Assembly: GCA_032209605.1 (NCBI GenBank)
Contig: JASFXZ010000037.1
Span: forward strand, 2,666,001 to 2,730,000
DNA from: Mactromeris polynyma
Taxonomy: Eukaryota; Mollusca; Bivalvia; Venerida; Mactridae
Direction of reading: 5' to 3'
Length of the DNA: 64,000 bases
A program made the position numbers and the translations under genes. This document shows positions 33,661 to 44,157 of the stretch, piece by piece (the first letter of the stretch is position 1; the number at the start of each line of letters is the position of its first letter). Below the pieces are notes generated by a model, which was not told the origin of the DNA, searched no databases, and was given only the letters and a program-made list of their open reading frames with translations.

Positions 33661-34122
33661 AAGGCATTTCATAAAAAACACTGGGTAATTCAAGCTTTTA
33701 GTATGGAGCCCAGCTTCCTCAAACTATCGAAGTGTAATTGTATATGTGTAAAAATTCTTGTTTTAGAGGAATGTTTGCATTAGTTAAATAATGGCAATTA
33801 AAGGACCGTAACCCAAGAGTGACTGGGAAGATCCTAGTGGTTATCGAACTTTGCCGAAACAATTGCAAGTTCATTTATTAATAACATGTGTGAAGTTTAA
33901 AGATGATTGAGTAAGATATCGAAGAGCGAACAAACTAATGGACCCGTTAAACAGTAGCATGAATAGGCTTATCTCATTCTAGCAAGTGTTCACTCAAATC
34001 TACTTTTGACGCCAACCCACCTGCGCGCACTTTATCCCTTAATTGCTGCTGAAGTTGACATCACGGCAAAACAATTTACGTAAGGTAAATTCTACAGTAA
34101 TCGTCTAGTATGAAAAGTTTAC

Positions 34123-34360
34123 CTGCTGAAGTATGTACTATCATTTAATTATCTTCTAAATATTAAACGAAATCAGCTTCTTAGGCCTGCAATCGTTGTT
34201 TACGTCAAATTGTTGCAGCTCGTGCGCTTTTCCCGCCAAAAGTAATTGGTTTGTTTGGGTAAATGCAGCATTAAGAACAATGTTCCGCGACCTTATTTTA
34301 ATCGAATTAATTCCATCTTAATGGTAATTAGAATGTATGTTCTTAATTTCCCGCCGAACC
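34123..34360 (-). promoter_or_regulatory. Candidate promoter and non-coding first exon of the zinc-finger gene
   Basis: On the minus strand: a CCAAT box (34245-34249), then a strong E2F-like site 'TTTTCCCGCCAAAA' (34228-34241), then about 80 bp ending in a donor 'CAG|GTAAAC' (exon end 34123). A second E2F-like site, 'TTTCCCGCC', is at 34347-34355. The zinc-finger gene needs an upstream non-coding exon because an acceptor sits immediately before its ATG. The distance would be about 6 kb. The link is inferred; no transcript evidence is available. Confidence 0.5.
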
Positions 34361-36413
34361 ATTGGGCACTGAACAAAACACCTCTGATGATATTCAGTTT
34401 GATGTTGGATAGTTCCATGGCTGAGAACTAGTTATATTTTGTAGATTTATGACTGTTTCATTAAAATGAAAATCATTTAAGAAGGACACAAAAAGGCATT
34501 GATTAAAATTATGAAAAGAAATATCCTCAGAGTTCGGGAAGATATTATATTCAAAATGTTACCTTTACGAATTTTAATGCTAACTGAATCTGTCCCTCTA
34601 GGCCTATATTCTATAGTAAAACTGCGAGCGCGGAAAGTTAAATGTCGATATGGTCAGTTAGTGATCTTCCTTCGTGGTCTGAAAAATGACCATGTAAAAA
34701 CAAGATGTCTAATAGCTCTACTTTGGCTGGGGGGGGGGGGGGGGTGGGAGAGGGATCCCCTCCCACCGATAGGGGTTTAGGGGTTCCCCAAGAAAATTTT
34801 GAAAAAGCAAATGGTGCGTTTTCATGCTATATTTCATTGAGCATGGCATTTTCTTTGTCATTAGCATACTACTTAAATTGCAGTGTCTAACAACTGATAT
34901 ATGCGGGCGAATTTGCCCATAACACCATCCCCCTCAGCCTTCAGTTTTATTGCATTTTTGGAACTTTTATTTTTTCACTTTTTCTGACGAATTGTACGCA
35001 TTGGCTACGCCTGGGTACGCGCCTGACCGGAATTGAACAGCAGATAGATCTACCTGGCATTTGAATTGTAGATATGATAGATATCTAATATTGACATTGC
35101 TGATACCATTCCCTTACTTAATTAATATCTACCATTTACTAGATTAACTAGATATCTGTCATTCGAATACTGGATATCTACAAGTTCAGTACTTGGTATA
35201 GGCCCTATGCTAGATCTATTTAAATTACCGATATCTAGAGGACGAATTGCATGTATCTAACAGAGGCAGAGCAAAGTCTTGGCAGTAGGCCTATGAATAT
35301 GTGACTTGGTTTGCACATGTAGCCAATAAACTGGGTCACAATGTGAGTAAAGTTTAAGAAACGTTTATTTTAGATTTTTGTTGGGACAATACATGTATAT
35401 CCCTACTCGGTACTTGTAAAAAATGTACACATTTTATGACGTTGTATTTGACAGCTCGATGATGAGATATGTACCAGTTAAACTAAATGTTAAATGTTCT
35501 GTTCATTAAAGAAAATGATATACATATATTGCTAGTGCTGCGTTTGAATGATTATACAGTACAGTATGCAAAACATGAAACATAAGCAATATTCTCAGCC
35601 ACAAAGAAATAATGATTACTTGATTACTTCGTTATCTAAAATACGTGACCCGCTTAATATAGCTATATAGCTGTGAGATGTGTCCTCACGAAGATGACCG
35701 ACGTTTATTATGTGTGAAATAAAATATGTCTACCTTATGGTTTTGCATGATGACACAAAACAAGGTCAGCGAAAATATGGTTTATACAAAAACCAGTACA
35801 ATTATGGACACGTCTCGCTTTTTGTATGTTTCATTATATCACACGTCATCAAAGTTAACGTTGTTCACGATGCTGAAGTTTCCAATCTTATCAATTAGAT
35901 TATTTTATAAATTGTAATAATGGTAATTACATGTATTCGAATAACACTTTTATTAAATCATTAAACGGCTGTTTTACTGGATTGTTGAAATATACTGGTC
36001 AGAAGTGCTAGCCCGCTTGATTGCTGAAAGCTGCAACATTCATCAGGGACGTAGCCTATGCGCCATGAAGGTCGTCGCCTACACATTTCTTCTAAAAAAT
36101 AAAATGGCCAAAACTGCAATAAGATATTTAATGTATGTTTTTTGGTGTAATATGCGACAAAACACACCTGTGACGATCTAGCTACTTTGTTCGGGGGACC
36201 ATACCCCCGACTCCCCTAAAATAGGTCTACACACCAATTTCAGCTAAACTACGCCCCTGTTCATGAATGAGAAATGAAATATAGGAAAAAGGTCGTTGAA
36301 AACGTTTCAGACCACTCTGTCATAATGCAGTGATGATTCTCAAAATACAAAATGGCAGGTAAGCTTATTTGGCTCGTATGATAAGTTCACATTAAATCGA
36401 CTAATACAAGTTA

Positions 36414-36600
36414 ATAAAAGCGCAATGGTTGAGGGGAAGGGCGTCGGACTCTGACTGATACGAGGGTCGTGAGTTCGAGCCTCACAATGAGCGGGATTTA
36501 ATCACAAACTTCACAATTCGGTATGATTACTGGTAAGTAACACAGGAATGTATGAAGCAGATGTCGAGAGCGAAAGATTGATGAATCATGAATAATAAGT
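36414..36600 (+). repeat. tRNA-derived SINE, family S, copy 1
   Basis: Head 'GCGCAATGGTTGAGGGGAAG' with B box 'GTGAGTTCGAGCCTCACAAT'. The body includes 'ATCACAAACTTCACAATTCG' and 'GTCGAGAGCGAAAGATTGAT'. The same body occurs at 37450-37580, 47125-47335 and 50110-50325. Confidence 0.5.
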
Positions 36601-36820
36601 TGAAACTTAATACATGTATAGAATACTGCAGAAGGGTAGTAGTGACACGTTGCTGCAGAAGGGTAGTAGTGACACGTTGCTGCATTGTTTTCATACAGTG
36701 CTCATGTGTGTCGCGTTAGTAATAACAAGAAATATCTTGAAAAAAGATGGTCGGCGCAATTTGAAGGTTAAGATTTGTTGTGCTACATAGAAAATCCGAG
36801 ATGTTATTATTGCTGGTACC

Positions 36821-37026
36821 AGATCTAAAATGGATTTCGGTAAATTCACCGTAATTCAGTGGATTTCGGTAAGGTAACGTACCCTTTATCGAAAGGTTAC
36901 GTATCCGCGTCAAGGTTACAAACGTTGTTCGGTTGAAGAGAAATTGCCTTGGTGGTTAACGTAAGATTTGATTGATTAACACAACACTGATATGCAAGTA
37001 GCAAAACCATGTTAGTACGGCTGCGC
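36821..37026 (-). repeat. Dispersed repeat, copy 2 (inverted partner of 4004-4210)
   Basis: Reverse complement of the DPF-intron copy, with 'GGATTTCGGTAAGGTAACGT' and 'AACGTTGTTCGGTTGAAGAG' as landmarks. Similarity covers about 205 bp with scattered differences. Confidence 0.5.
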
Positions 37027-37449
37027 CGAAAAACGCGTAAAATAAAAAACGCATATATTGCGAGAACACTATCAATTAATGTTACTGCATAATTCAAGTT
37101 AAAAACTGACATTTTGGTGATACTAATATTAATTACATCCTGTACAACTTTGTCCCTGTTCTACTCTCTGTATTCTTGAATTTTACGGATGTCATTCTGG
37201 TCATACCAATACACATATATTCCTTCATGGATGACAATGGTTTGGATTAGATTTTGGTTAAATTACTAATTAAAAAACAAAGGGACAACAAATTGCTAAT
37301 TGCAATTCAAGCCATGTTGAAGTATAAATATATGTATAGAAAACGGTCTGTTATTTACGTCAAATCATCTGAAAACCATTGTACGCTTCTTCAATTAGTT
37401 GTAATGGCAGACATGGGGATAGAAGAGCCTGATCCCAGATTTGTGGACA

Positions 37450-37580
37450 TTAGGCGAGTTTAAACCGCGAACTTCACAATCCATGGAATAGGCGCGGAAC
37501 TGGTTAGTAACCCAGGAAGTAGTCATCGACAATGATTAATATACATTGTAACGACTTGTTTCACGATCTATGTAAAAACA
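37450..37580 (+). repeat. tRNA-derived SINE, family S, 5'-truncated copy
   Basis: Only the body is present: 'AACTTCACAATCCATGGA', 'GGCGCGGAACTGGTTAGTAA', 'AGTAGTCATCGACAATGATT' and 'GACTTGTTTCACGATCTATG'. Confidence 0.5.
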
Positions 37581-37653
37581 AAAACTCAAGTTAAATATTG
37601 TTGCTGAAATATCCCAAAAAGGGGATCAATGTAATGTCTGGTGTAAAAATTCA

Positions 37654-37845
37654 CTCAAGCTCAATATTTCGGCCACTGTGACTAGGCCTTTATCAGGAGC
37701 AAATAACACAATATTTCACATTATCAATATACATTGTATATGCATTTATGAATAGACTTAAAAACCTATTATATATTGATATTGTGAAATATTGTGTTCT
37801 TTGCTCTTGATTAAGGTCCAGTGTGGCCGAATTATTGAGCTTGAG
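37654..37845. mobile_element. Foldback element with about 80-bp arms
   Basis: 'CTCAAGCTCAATATTTCGGC' at the left end and 'GCCGAATTATTGAGCTTGAG' at the right are inverted. The complementarity continues through 'CCTTTATCAGGAGCAAATAA' and 'CACAATATTTCAC' to a loop near 37736-37764. Non-coding. Confidence 0.5.
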
Positions 37846-38130
37846 AAAAAGTTTAAAATAAACTAATGCTCGCTGAAGTGTCTTTTAGTGTAGTCGAGGG
37901 GCAATATTACAGAAATATCTTAAGTAAAATTTCATCCTTATTCTTAAACTTACATTTTCCATAACTAGTTTATTTATCATACAGGCTATTATATGGTCAA
38001 ATCAAGAGAGATAAATGAATATTATTAATAAGTTGTTGCATAATCATAAAAAGCCTAACAGTTTAATGTGACTTTGGAATTACATCAATTTGAAGTTTGT
38101 ATCTTAAGTGAAAAGATTCACATATGATGC

Positions 38131-38537
38131 TTCTGTAATACGGGTCCTGCAGGTCTCGCATCGTTGACAATGAACAAAGAGGGAATGTTCTGTAATACGG
38201 GTCCTGCAGGTCTCGCATCGTTGACAATGAACAAATAGGGAATGTTCTGTTATACGGGTCCTGCAGGTCTCGTATCGTTGACAATGAACAAAGAGGGAAT
38301 GTTCTGTAATACGGGTCCTGCAGGTCTAGCATCGTTGACAATGAACAAAGAGGGAATGTTCTGTAATACGGGTCCTGCAGGTCTCACATCGTTGACAATG
38401 AACAAAGAGGGAATGTTCTGTAATACGGGTCCTGCAGGTCTAGCATCGTTGACAATGAACAAAGAGGGAATGTTCTGTAATACGGGTCCTGCAGGTCTCA
38501 CATCGTTGACAATGAACAAAGAGGGAATGTTCTGTAA
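38131..38537 (+). repeat. 57-bp tandem array, about 7 copies
   Basis: Exact 57-bp period ('TTCTGTAATACGGGTCCTGC', 'AGGTCTCGCATCGTTGACAA', 'TGAACAAAGAGGGAATG'). 'CTAGCATC' and 'CTCACATC' variants alternate in the later units. Because 57 is a multiple of three and the unit lacks stops in some frames, open frames appear on both strands. I see no start context, signal peptide or splice structure to support a protein. Confidence 0.5.
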
Positions 38538-39015
38538 GATGACACTGTTATAATAATCATGAACATTAATTGCTTTATGTTTGATCTATTGTACTACGTC
38601 CACATATTTCATGTACTCAACACTGACCAAGCGGGCTTTGGTCTTAGATGCATGACCAGCGAGTAGTAAGATATCATAAAAATACACATGAAAGAATAAA
38701 GTGTTCATTTATGTAACGTGAGGTGGAATAACTTATGTATCATTGTCATACACGCGTATCTGAACTGACCATGATGCGACATAAACTATTGAAGTTTTAT
38801 TTCTCAATATGACATTAATTATATTATTCACTTACATTATTCAGTATTAATCACTGTCATAAAAGATAAGAAATTATATCGCATAATTCTTTATGAAGAG
38901 TCACAGGCATTTTTCATGGCTAATATACCTGTCATGCGCGCATCTAAAAATTGACACATTTGGGACATAATTAAAACCAGTTGACCAATGCAGTGAACCT
39001 TTCTACCGTCCATCC

Positions 39016-39023
39016 TATATAAG
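39016..39023 (+). promoter_or_regulatory. TATA box of the glycine-rich protein gene
   Basis: TATATAAG about 60 bp upstream of a splice donor. A start site near 39045 would give a short non-coding first exon. A strong TATA box suits a gene expressed at high level in one tissue. Confidence 0.5.
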
Positions 39024-39044
39024 ACAGTTCCAGGGGTTCCCAGC

Positions 39045-39078
39045 TAAGATCGCATTTGGATTGCTCAATCTAAACCAG
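39045..39078 (+). other. Probable non-coding exon 1 of the glycine-rich protein gene
   Basis: The segment after the TATA box ends in 'AAACCAG|GTAAGATG', a near-consensus donor. It splices to an acceptor at 40330 ('GCATTACAG|TTCGCC'), ten bases before the ATG. The start is approximate. Confidence 0.5.
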
Positions 39079-39523
39079 GTAAGATGTTCTATATTATTTT
39101 TACGATGGCGTGTTTCTAACACACACCATATCTTTAGAATTTTTCCTTAAATTGATAATTTATATATAATTTTGTTTAAATAGTGGATAATTAAAGGATG
39201 ACTTTTGATTAACTAATTAATTATGAAACAAAAATCTTAAATGTTGGGACACATGACATGATTTTATACATAATTATATACCATCAAGCGACAGTTAGTG
39301 TTTTTTTCAAGTTTGACAATAAATATCTGTTCAAAAATAACTAAATTCCTAAAAGATTAAACATAAATACGGTTGGAATTTAACAATATGATTTACTAGT
39401 GCTTGTTCATGAATTAATTATACTGTAAGCGTGCGATCAGAATAATTGAGAAATCAGTACTCCGAAAAAATAGTAGAACGCCTTTTTCCTAATGCAGCAA
39501 AGTATAACTGTCGTAATTTATTG

Positions 39524-39610
39524 AGTGAATACTTGATTGAGTGAATACTTGATTGAGTGAATACTTGATTGAGTGAATACTTGATTGAGTGAATACTTGA
39601 TTGAGTGAAA
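39524..39610 (+). repeat. 16-bp tandem array, 5 copies
   Basis: 'GAGTGAATACTTGATT' repeated head to tail within intron 1 of the glycine-rich protein gene. Confidence 0.5.
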
Positions 39611-40106
39611 ATCTTAAATGTGAATGTTCAGGCATACCAGTACTCGGGTCCCTACACTGAACTCAATTATAACGGAAGTACGATTTAGGTAACCATATAG
39701 TAAATAGTCGTTTGTTGTTTACATGTATTTGAATTTCAATGACTGAAACAGTGACAATCATAAACTTAATGCATTTATATACGTGAAACGGTTGAGAAAT
39801 TCTTGACTAACGAAAGCATTTTTCTTTGAACAGTTCGAAGTATTGTGAATTTATTTTTATATTAAGGTTCTATTTTAACTCTATGCAACAACAAAAAACA
39901 ACAGCTATTACCACCACATTTATTCATGAAATGATTAGACAAAATTCGTTAAGTAAAAAGTATAAAACTATTGAAAGTGCGTACCAGAAAAGTAAGAGGC
40001 AACACAGCTTTGAGAAATCTGTTTGTGACATAGCGATATATACATAGTTACAGTTAATTATCAGGTTGTCAGATAAAGATAGAAGTTCTCTTCATAAATA
40101 AGAACG

Positions 40107-40306
40107 TATGATCGTATGTTCGTGTGTATGATCGTATATTCGTGTGTATGATCGTATGTTCGTGTGTATATGATCGTATGTTCGTGTGTATATGATCGTA
40201 TGTTCATGTGTATGCTCGTATGTTCCTGTGTATGATCGTATGTTCGTGTGTATGATCGTATGTTCGTGTGTATGATCGTATGTTCCTGTGTATGATCGCC
40301 TATTCG
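40107..40306 (+). repeat. 20-22 bp tandem array abutting a splice acceptor
   Basis: 'GATCGTATGTTCGTGTGTAT' and variants ('TTCCTG', 'TTCATG', extra AT), about nine to ten units. The array ends about 25 bp before the coding exon's acceptor, so it occupies the branch-point and polypyrimidine region. Confidence 0.5.
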
Positions 40307-40339
40307 TAAATGTATATTGTTGCATTACAGTTCGCCACA

Positions 40340-41560
40340 ATGAAGGTTCTTATCCTATCTGCGGTTTGCATCGCCGCAGCCACCGCTACTTTATACAAAC
40401 GTCCTTATGGAGGTGGTAAAGGTGGAAATATAGGTGGTTATGGAGGATACGGTAGTGGTGGATGGGGCGGCCAAGGTGGAAAGGGCGGTGGTGGATGGGG
40501 CGGTAAAGGCGGATGGGGCGGTGGTGGATGGGGCGGAAAAGGTGGAATGGGCGGTGGTGGATGGGGCGGAAAAGGTGGAATGAGCGGTGGATGGGGCGGT
40601 AAAGGCGGATGGGGCGGCAGTGTAGGTGGATGGGGCGGAAAAGGCGGTTACGGTGGCTACGGACAGGGTGGATATGGCGGGTACGGAATGGGTGGTGGAT
40701 TCGGCGGAATGGGCGGATATGGTGGCTACAAAAAGGGCGGATATGGTGGCTATGGAATGGGCGGATATGGTGGCGGAATGGGTGGCTACGGAAAAGGATA
40801 TGGTGGCTTCAGACAGGGTGGTAATGGAAAAGGATATGGTGGCTACGGAAAAGGATATGGTGGCCAAGTAATGGGTGGCTACGGAAAAGGATACGGTGGC
40901 CAAGGAATGGGTGGCTACGGAAAAGGATACGGTGGCCAAGGAATGGGTGGCTACGGAAAAGGATATGGTGGCCAAGGAATGGGTGGATATGGTGGCTATG
41001 GAATGGGCGGATTTGGCGGCGGAATGGGTGGCTACGGAAAAGGATATGGTGGCCAAGGAATGGGTGGCTACGGAAAAGGATATGGTGGCCAAGGAATGGG
41101 TGGCTACGGAAAAGGATATGGTGGCCAAGGAATGGGTGGCTACGGAAAAGGATATGGTGGCCAAGGAATGGGTGGCTACGGAAAAGGATCTGGTGGTTAT
41201 AGCATGGGTGGATATGGTGGCTATGGAATGGGCGGATTTGGCGGCGGAATGGGTGGCTACGGAAAAGGATATGGTGGCCAAGGAATGGGTGGCTACGGAA
41301 AAAAATATGGTGGCCAAAGAATGGGTGGCTACGGAAAAGGATATGGTGGCCAAAGAATGGGTGGCTACGGAAAAGGATATGGTGGCCAAAGCATGGGTGG
41401 GTATGGTGGTTATGGAATGGGTGGATTCGGCGGCGGAATGGGCGGATACGGAAAAGGATATGGTGGCTATGGAGCAGGTCAATACAATGGACGTTATGGT
41501 TATGGCAATGGTGGTATGGGTGGTATGTGGGGAAAGGGCAAGGGCAAGGGAGGATATTGA
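40340..41560 (+). CDS. Shematrin-like glycine-rich secreted protein (406 aa)
   Basis: The ATG at 40340 lies ten bases into exon 2. An in-frame ATG 30 bases upstream (40310) is on the intron side of the acceptor and is rejected. Residues 1-17 (MKVLILSAVCIAAATAT) are a clear signal peptide, followed by LYKRPYGGG. The rest is almost wholly Gly with Tyr, Met, Lys, Trp and Gln. An N-terminal GGWGGKGG-type block (about 28-95) is followed by tandem 12-residue units 'GGYGKGYGGQGM'. These are broken at intervals by 'GGYGGYGMGGFGGGM', and the protein ends in a basic tail 'MWGKGKGKGGY'. Shematrins are mantle-secreted shell framework proteins with GY-rich repeats and a basic C-terminus, which fits. Other Gly-rich structural proteins (byssal or periostracal) cannot be excluded. 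The coding DNA repeats at 36 bp, so length polymorphism is likely. No cysteines are seen in the repeats. Confidence 0.5.
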   Translation: MKVLILSAVCIAAATATLYKRPYGGGKGGNIGGYGGYGSGGWGGQGGKGGGGWGGKGGWGGGGWGGKGGMGGGGWGGKGGMSGGWGGKGGWGGSVGGWGGKGGYGGYGQGGYGGYGMGGGFGGMGGYGGYKKGGYGGYGMGGYGGGMGGYGKGYGGFRQGGNGKGYGGYGKGYGGQVMGGYGKGYGGQGMGGYGKGYGGQGMGGYGKGYGGQGMGGYGGYGMGGFGGGMGGYGKGYGGQGMGGYGKGYGGQGMGGYGKGYGGQGMGGYGKGYGGQGMGGYGKGSGGYSMGGYGGYGMGGFGGGMGGYGKGYGGQGMGGYGKKYGGQRMGGYGKGYGGQRMGGYGKGYGGQSMGGYGGYGMGGFGGGMGGYGKGYGGYGAGQYNGRYGYGNGGMGGMWGKGKGKGGY

Positions 41561-41816
41561 GAAACCCAGGATTATTTGTAATGGTAAGATGAATGGCCAT
41601 ATTTATTTATAAGGATAATACTAAGGTGATTGAAGTTAGATCGTATAACATTTTTTAATTTATATTTATAATTGATTGCCATTTACCAAATGTTGATTGT
41701 TAGAAGATTGGTTGGCTGATATACAAATGATGCAACAGAATAATAGTTGACACGTTTCAGTGATTAAGTAATATATATAACCTACATGAACACGAAATGT
41801 TTTTTTCTAATTTCAG

Positions 41817-42000
41817 ATCCATCGATAACGACCACAGTACCATTTATGGACATTAGCTGGATTTATTTTGCTATTAGATTTAATTGTTTGTTATCTAACT
41901 TATTTCATCCAAATAGACGTTGCAATCCAAGAATGTTGTTTATTTTGTATTACTTCAGATTTAACAAATACTGCATTAAAGCAAGTTCGTCCTGTTTTGA
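41817..42000 (+). other. Probable spliced 3' UTR exon of the glycine-rich protein gene
   Basis: Downstream of the stop, 'TGTAATG|GTAAGATG' (exon end 41583) is a good donor, and 'TTTTTTTCTAATTTCAG|ATCC' is a strong acceptor at 41816. ATTAAA at 41975-41980 is a candidate poly(A) signal. An intron in the 3' UTR, more than 20 bp after the stop, is inferred from these sites only. Confidence 0.5.
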
Positions 42001-42251
42001 GAAACTATTATTGAAATATGCATTATTCAAGTGAGATTGTAATGCGGGTGAAATGTGCCTTAAACACATTAAGGCGTTGTAAGATTAGTAAGTTGTAAGA
42101 TATATTAGCGTCAATACAAAATGGAATACGTAATAATACAAACATCAATATCGACACATTTACAAGAAACACAACTTAGTATTCAATATAAGATTACATG
42201 AAAGTGGAAACATGCATGTATTTAGTAACCAGTCTGTCTTTTTAAAATATA

Positions 42252-42414
42252 CAGTGAACCCTCAATAATAAGACCACCTCAATATAAAAAACACAATTTT
42301 CAATTACATTTTCATTGTTTTGCTCTTATTCAACCTCAATATTAAGACCACTTCAATAATAATACCAGTTTTCAAGGGTACCAAGGACGGTCGTATTATT
42401 GAGGTGTTACTGTA
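42252..42414. mobile_element. Mariner-type MITE, 'AAGACCACCTCAA' family, copy 2
   Basis: Runs from 'ACAGTGAACCCTCAATAATA' to 'TATTGAGGTGTTACTGTA', with TA at both ends. The interior matches 16412-16590 ('TTTTGCTCTTATTCAACCTC', 'CCAGTTTTCAAGGGTACCAA'). Confidence 0.5.
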
Positions 42415-42925
42415 CAATATTTCCCGCACAAAATGACTGATTATTATTGGTAATAGGAATTCTTATACTGATGTTATAAAGGTAAATACTTGACGTTGAA
42501 GCAGTTTCCGTAAATTTTAAACTTTTGTTTTTAAACATTGAACCAGAACACATCCTAATACAACAAGACAACACCGCTATAGCAGCAACATTAAATATTT
42601 AATGCTTGAAATTTCAGAAGCAAAACTATACTTATTATATTAAGACAAATATCCCAGTATTTCTACTGACGGTTCCAAGGCTGTAATTCGCTGTATAGTT
42701 ATTATTTCTGTTTGTGTTTTGAATGTATTTTATATTTCCCTTTCCTGCTCATATTCTTCCTTATGCTGCCAACTGTCTTGACTTGTCCTGTGATCTTTTC
42801 CATCCATTAATCCCCCCTCCTTCACTGTCCACTTTGATTTTCCTAGCTATTCCTTGTGCCTCTGTTCCATAACATATGTACCCTTTAACTCCTCAAGTGC
42901 CTTATGCTTTATGGATTGTTGTTTT

Positions 42926-43317
42926 CCCGGAGGTCTGCGTGGGGAGGCACGGTCTTATGTATGTGGCGTTCCCTGTAGCTACCCGGAGGTCTGCGTGGGG
43001 AGGCACGGTCTTATGTATGTGGCGTTCCCTGTAGCTACCCGGAGGTCTGCGTGGGGAGGCACGGTCTTATGTATGTGGCTTTCCCTGTAGCTACCCGGAG
43101 GTCTGCGTGGGGAGGCACGGTCTTATGTATGTGGCGTTCCCTGTAGCTACCCGGAGGTCTGCGTGAGGAGGCACGGCCTTATGTATGTGGCGTTCCCTGT
43201 AGCTACCCGGAGGTCTGCGTGAGGAGGCACGGCCTAATGTATGTGGCGTTCCCTGTAGCTACCCGGAGGTCGGCGTGGGGAGGCACGGTCTTATGTATGT
43301 GGCGTTCCCTGTAGCTA
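42926..43317 (+). repeat. 56-bp tandem array, exactly 7 copies
   Basis: Units begin 'CCCGGAGGTCTGCGTGGGGA' and end 'TGGCGTTCCCTGTAGCTA'. 392 bp equals 7 x 56. Two adjacent units share 'GTGAGGAGGCACGGCCT'. GC-rich compared with its surroundings. Confidence 0.5.
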
Positions 43318-43586
43318 CTTATTCTCTCTCTTATACTATTTCGAATTTCGCTTTATTGTAGCAGATTAACATTTCGGTACGGCGTGTGACTTGTGACTGT
43401 TACTGATCTAGGAAAAGATTACAATAATGACAACAAAGAAAACAATTTATATAATCATCATCATTATTATCATTTTAATACAGTTTAACAACAAATATGT
43501 TTGTTACAACAACCACAACACTAGCACTGCAAACATTAACAATTAATGTCGGCACTTACAGTAAAATAATATGTTTACGTACAATA

Positions 43587-44157
43587 CAGTGAACCTCGAC
43601 AATAAGACCACCATTCTAAGGAAGTCAGTCGTATTAGTGAAGTGTTCAGATAACTGAGTTGAAATATGAAAGCAAATCTGAGAACTGATCCAGTAACATA
43701 CGGTCCTAGTAAGGAGGTGGTCTGATAACACTGATCCAGTACCATACGGTCCTAGTAAGGAGGTGGTCTGATTACACTGATCCAGTAACATACGGTCCTA
43801 GTAAGGAGGTGGTCTGATAACACTGATCCAGTAACATACGGTCCTAGTAAGGAGGTGGTCTGATTACACTGATCCAGTAACATACGGTCCTAGTAAGGAG
43901 GTGGTCTGATTACACTGATCCAGTAACATACGGTCCTAGTAAGGAGGTGGTCTGATTACACTGATCCAGTAACATACGGTCCTAGTAAGGAGGTGGTCTG
44001 ATTACACTGATCCAGTAACATACGGTCCTAGTAAGGAGGTGGTCAGATAACTGAGTTGAAATATGAAAGAAAAGCCCAAATCTGATCCAGTTACATACGG
44101 TCTTATTAATGACTTGGTCTTATATTTGAATATATATTTTTAAAAGAGGTTTTACTG
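43587..44157. mobile_element. Mariner-type MITE, 'AAGACCACC' family, copy 3, enlarged by an internal array
   Basis: Ends 'CAGTGAACCTCGACAATAAG' and 'AAAAGAGGTTTTACTG' match the family, but the element is about 570 bp rather than about 175 bp. The extra length is the 46-bp array at 43684-44049. Confidence 0.5.
43684..44049 (+). repeat. 46-bp tandem array, 8 copies
   Basis: Unit contains 'ATCCAGTAACATACGGTCCT' and 'AGTAAGGAGGTGGTCTGATT'. It is flanked on both sides by 'CAGATAACTGAGTTGAAATA', so the array lies between two copies of the same flank. The 'GGTGGTCT' portion derives from the MITE. Confidence 0.5.

Larger units (their letters stand above)
28031..39000. other. Repeat-rich stretch upstream of the zinc-finger gene
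   Basis: Eleven kilobases without a recognised coding exon. It holds the tandem block at 28741-29335, bivalve-type interspersed repeats (29340-29480 and 32640-33660), two inverted-repeat elements, a candidate promoter near 34.2 kb, a poly-G run at about 34730-34744, SINE copies, a foldback at 37654-37845 and a 57-bp array. A compact GC-richer patch at 31000-31160 is unexplained. Confidence 0.5.

Noticed and set aside
38242..38553. Small repetitive protein gene
   Set aside because: Open frames exist equally on the opposite strand and there is no supporting start, signal or splice site.
40391..41600. Long antisense and alternate-frame open frames across the glycine-rich gene
   Set aside because: Shadows of the 36-bp coding repeat. 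Only the plus frame has a signal peptide directly after a good splice acceptor.
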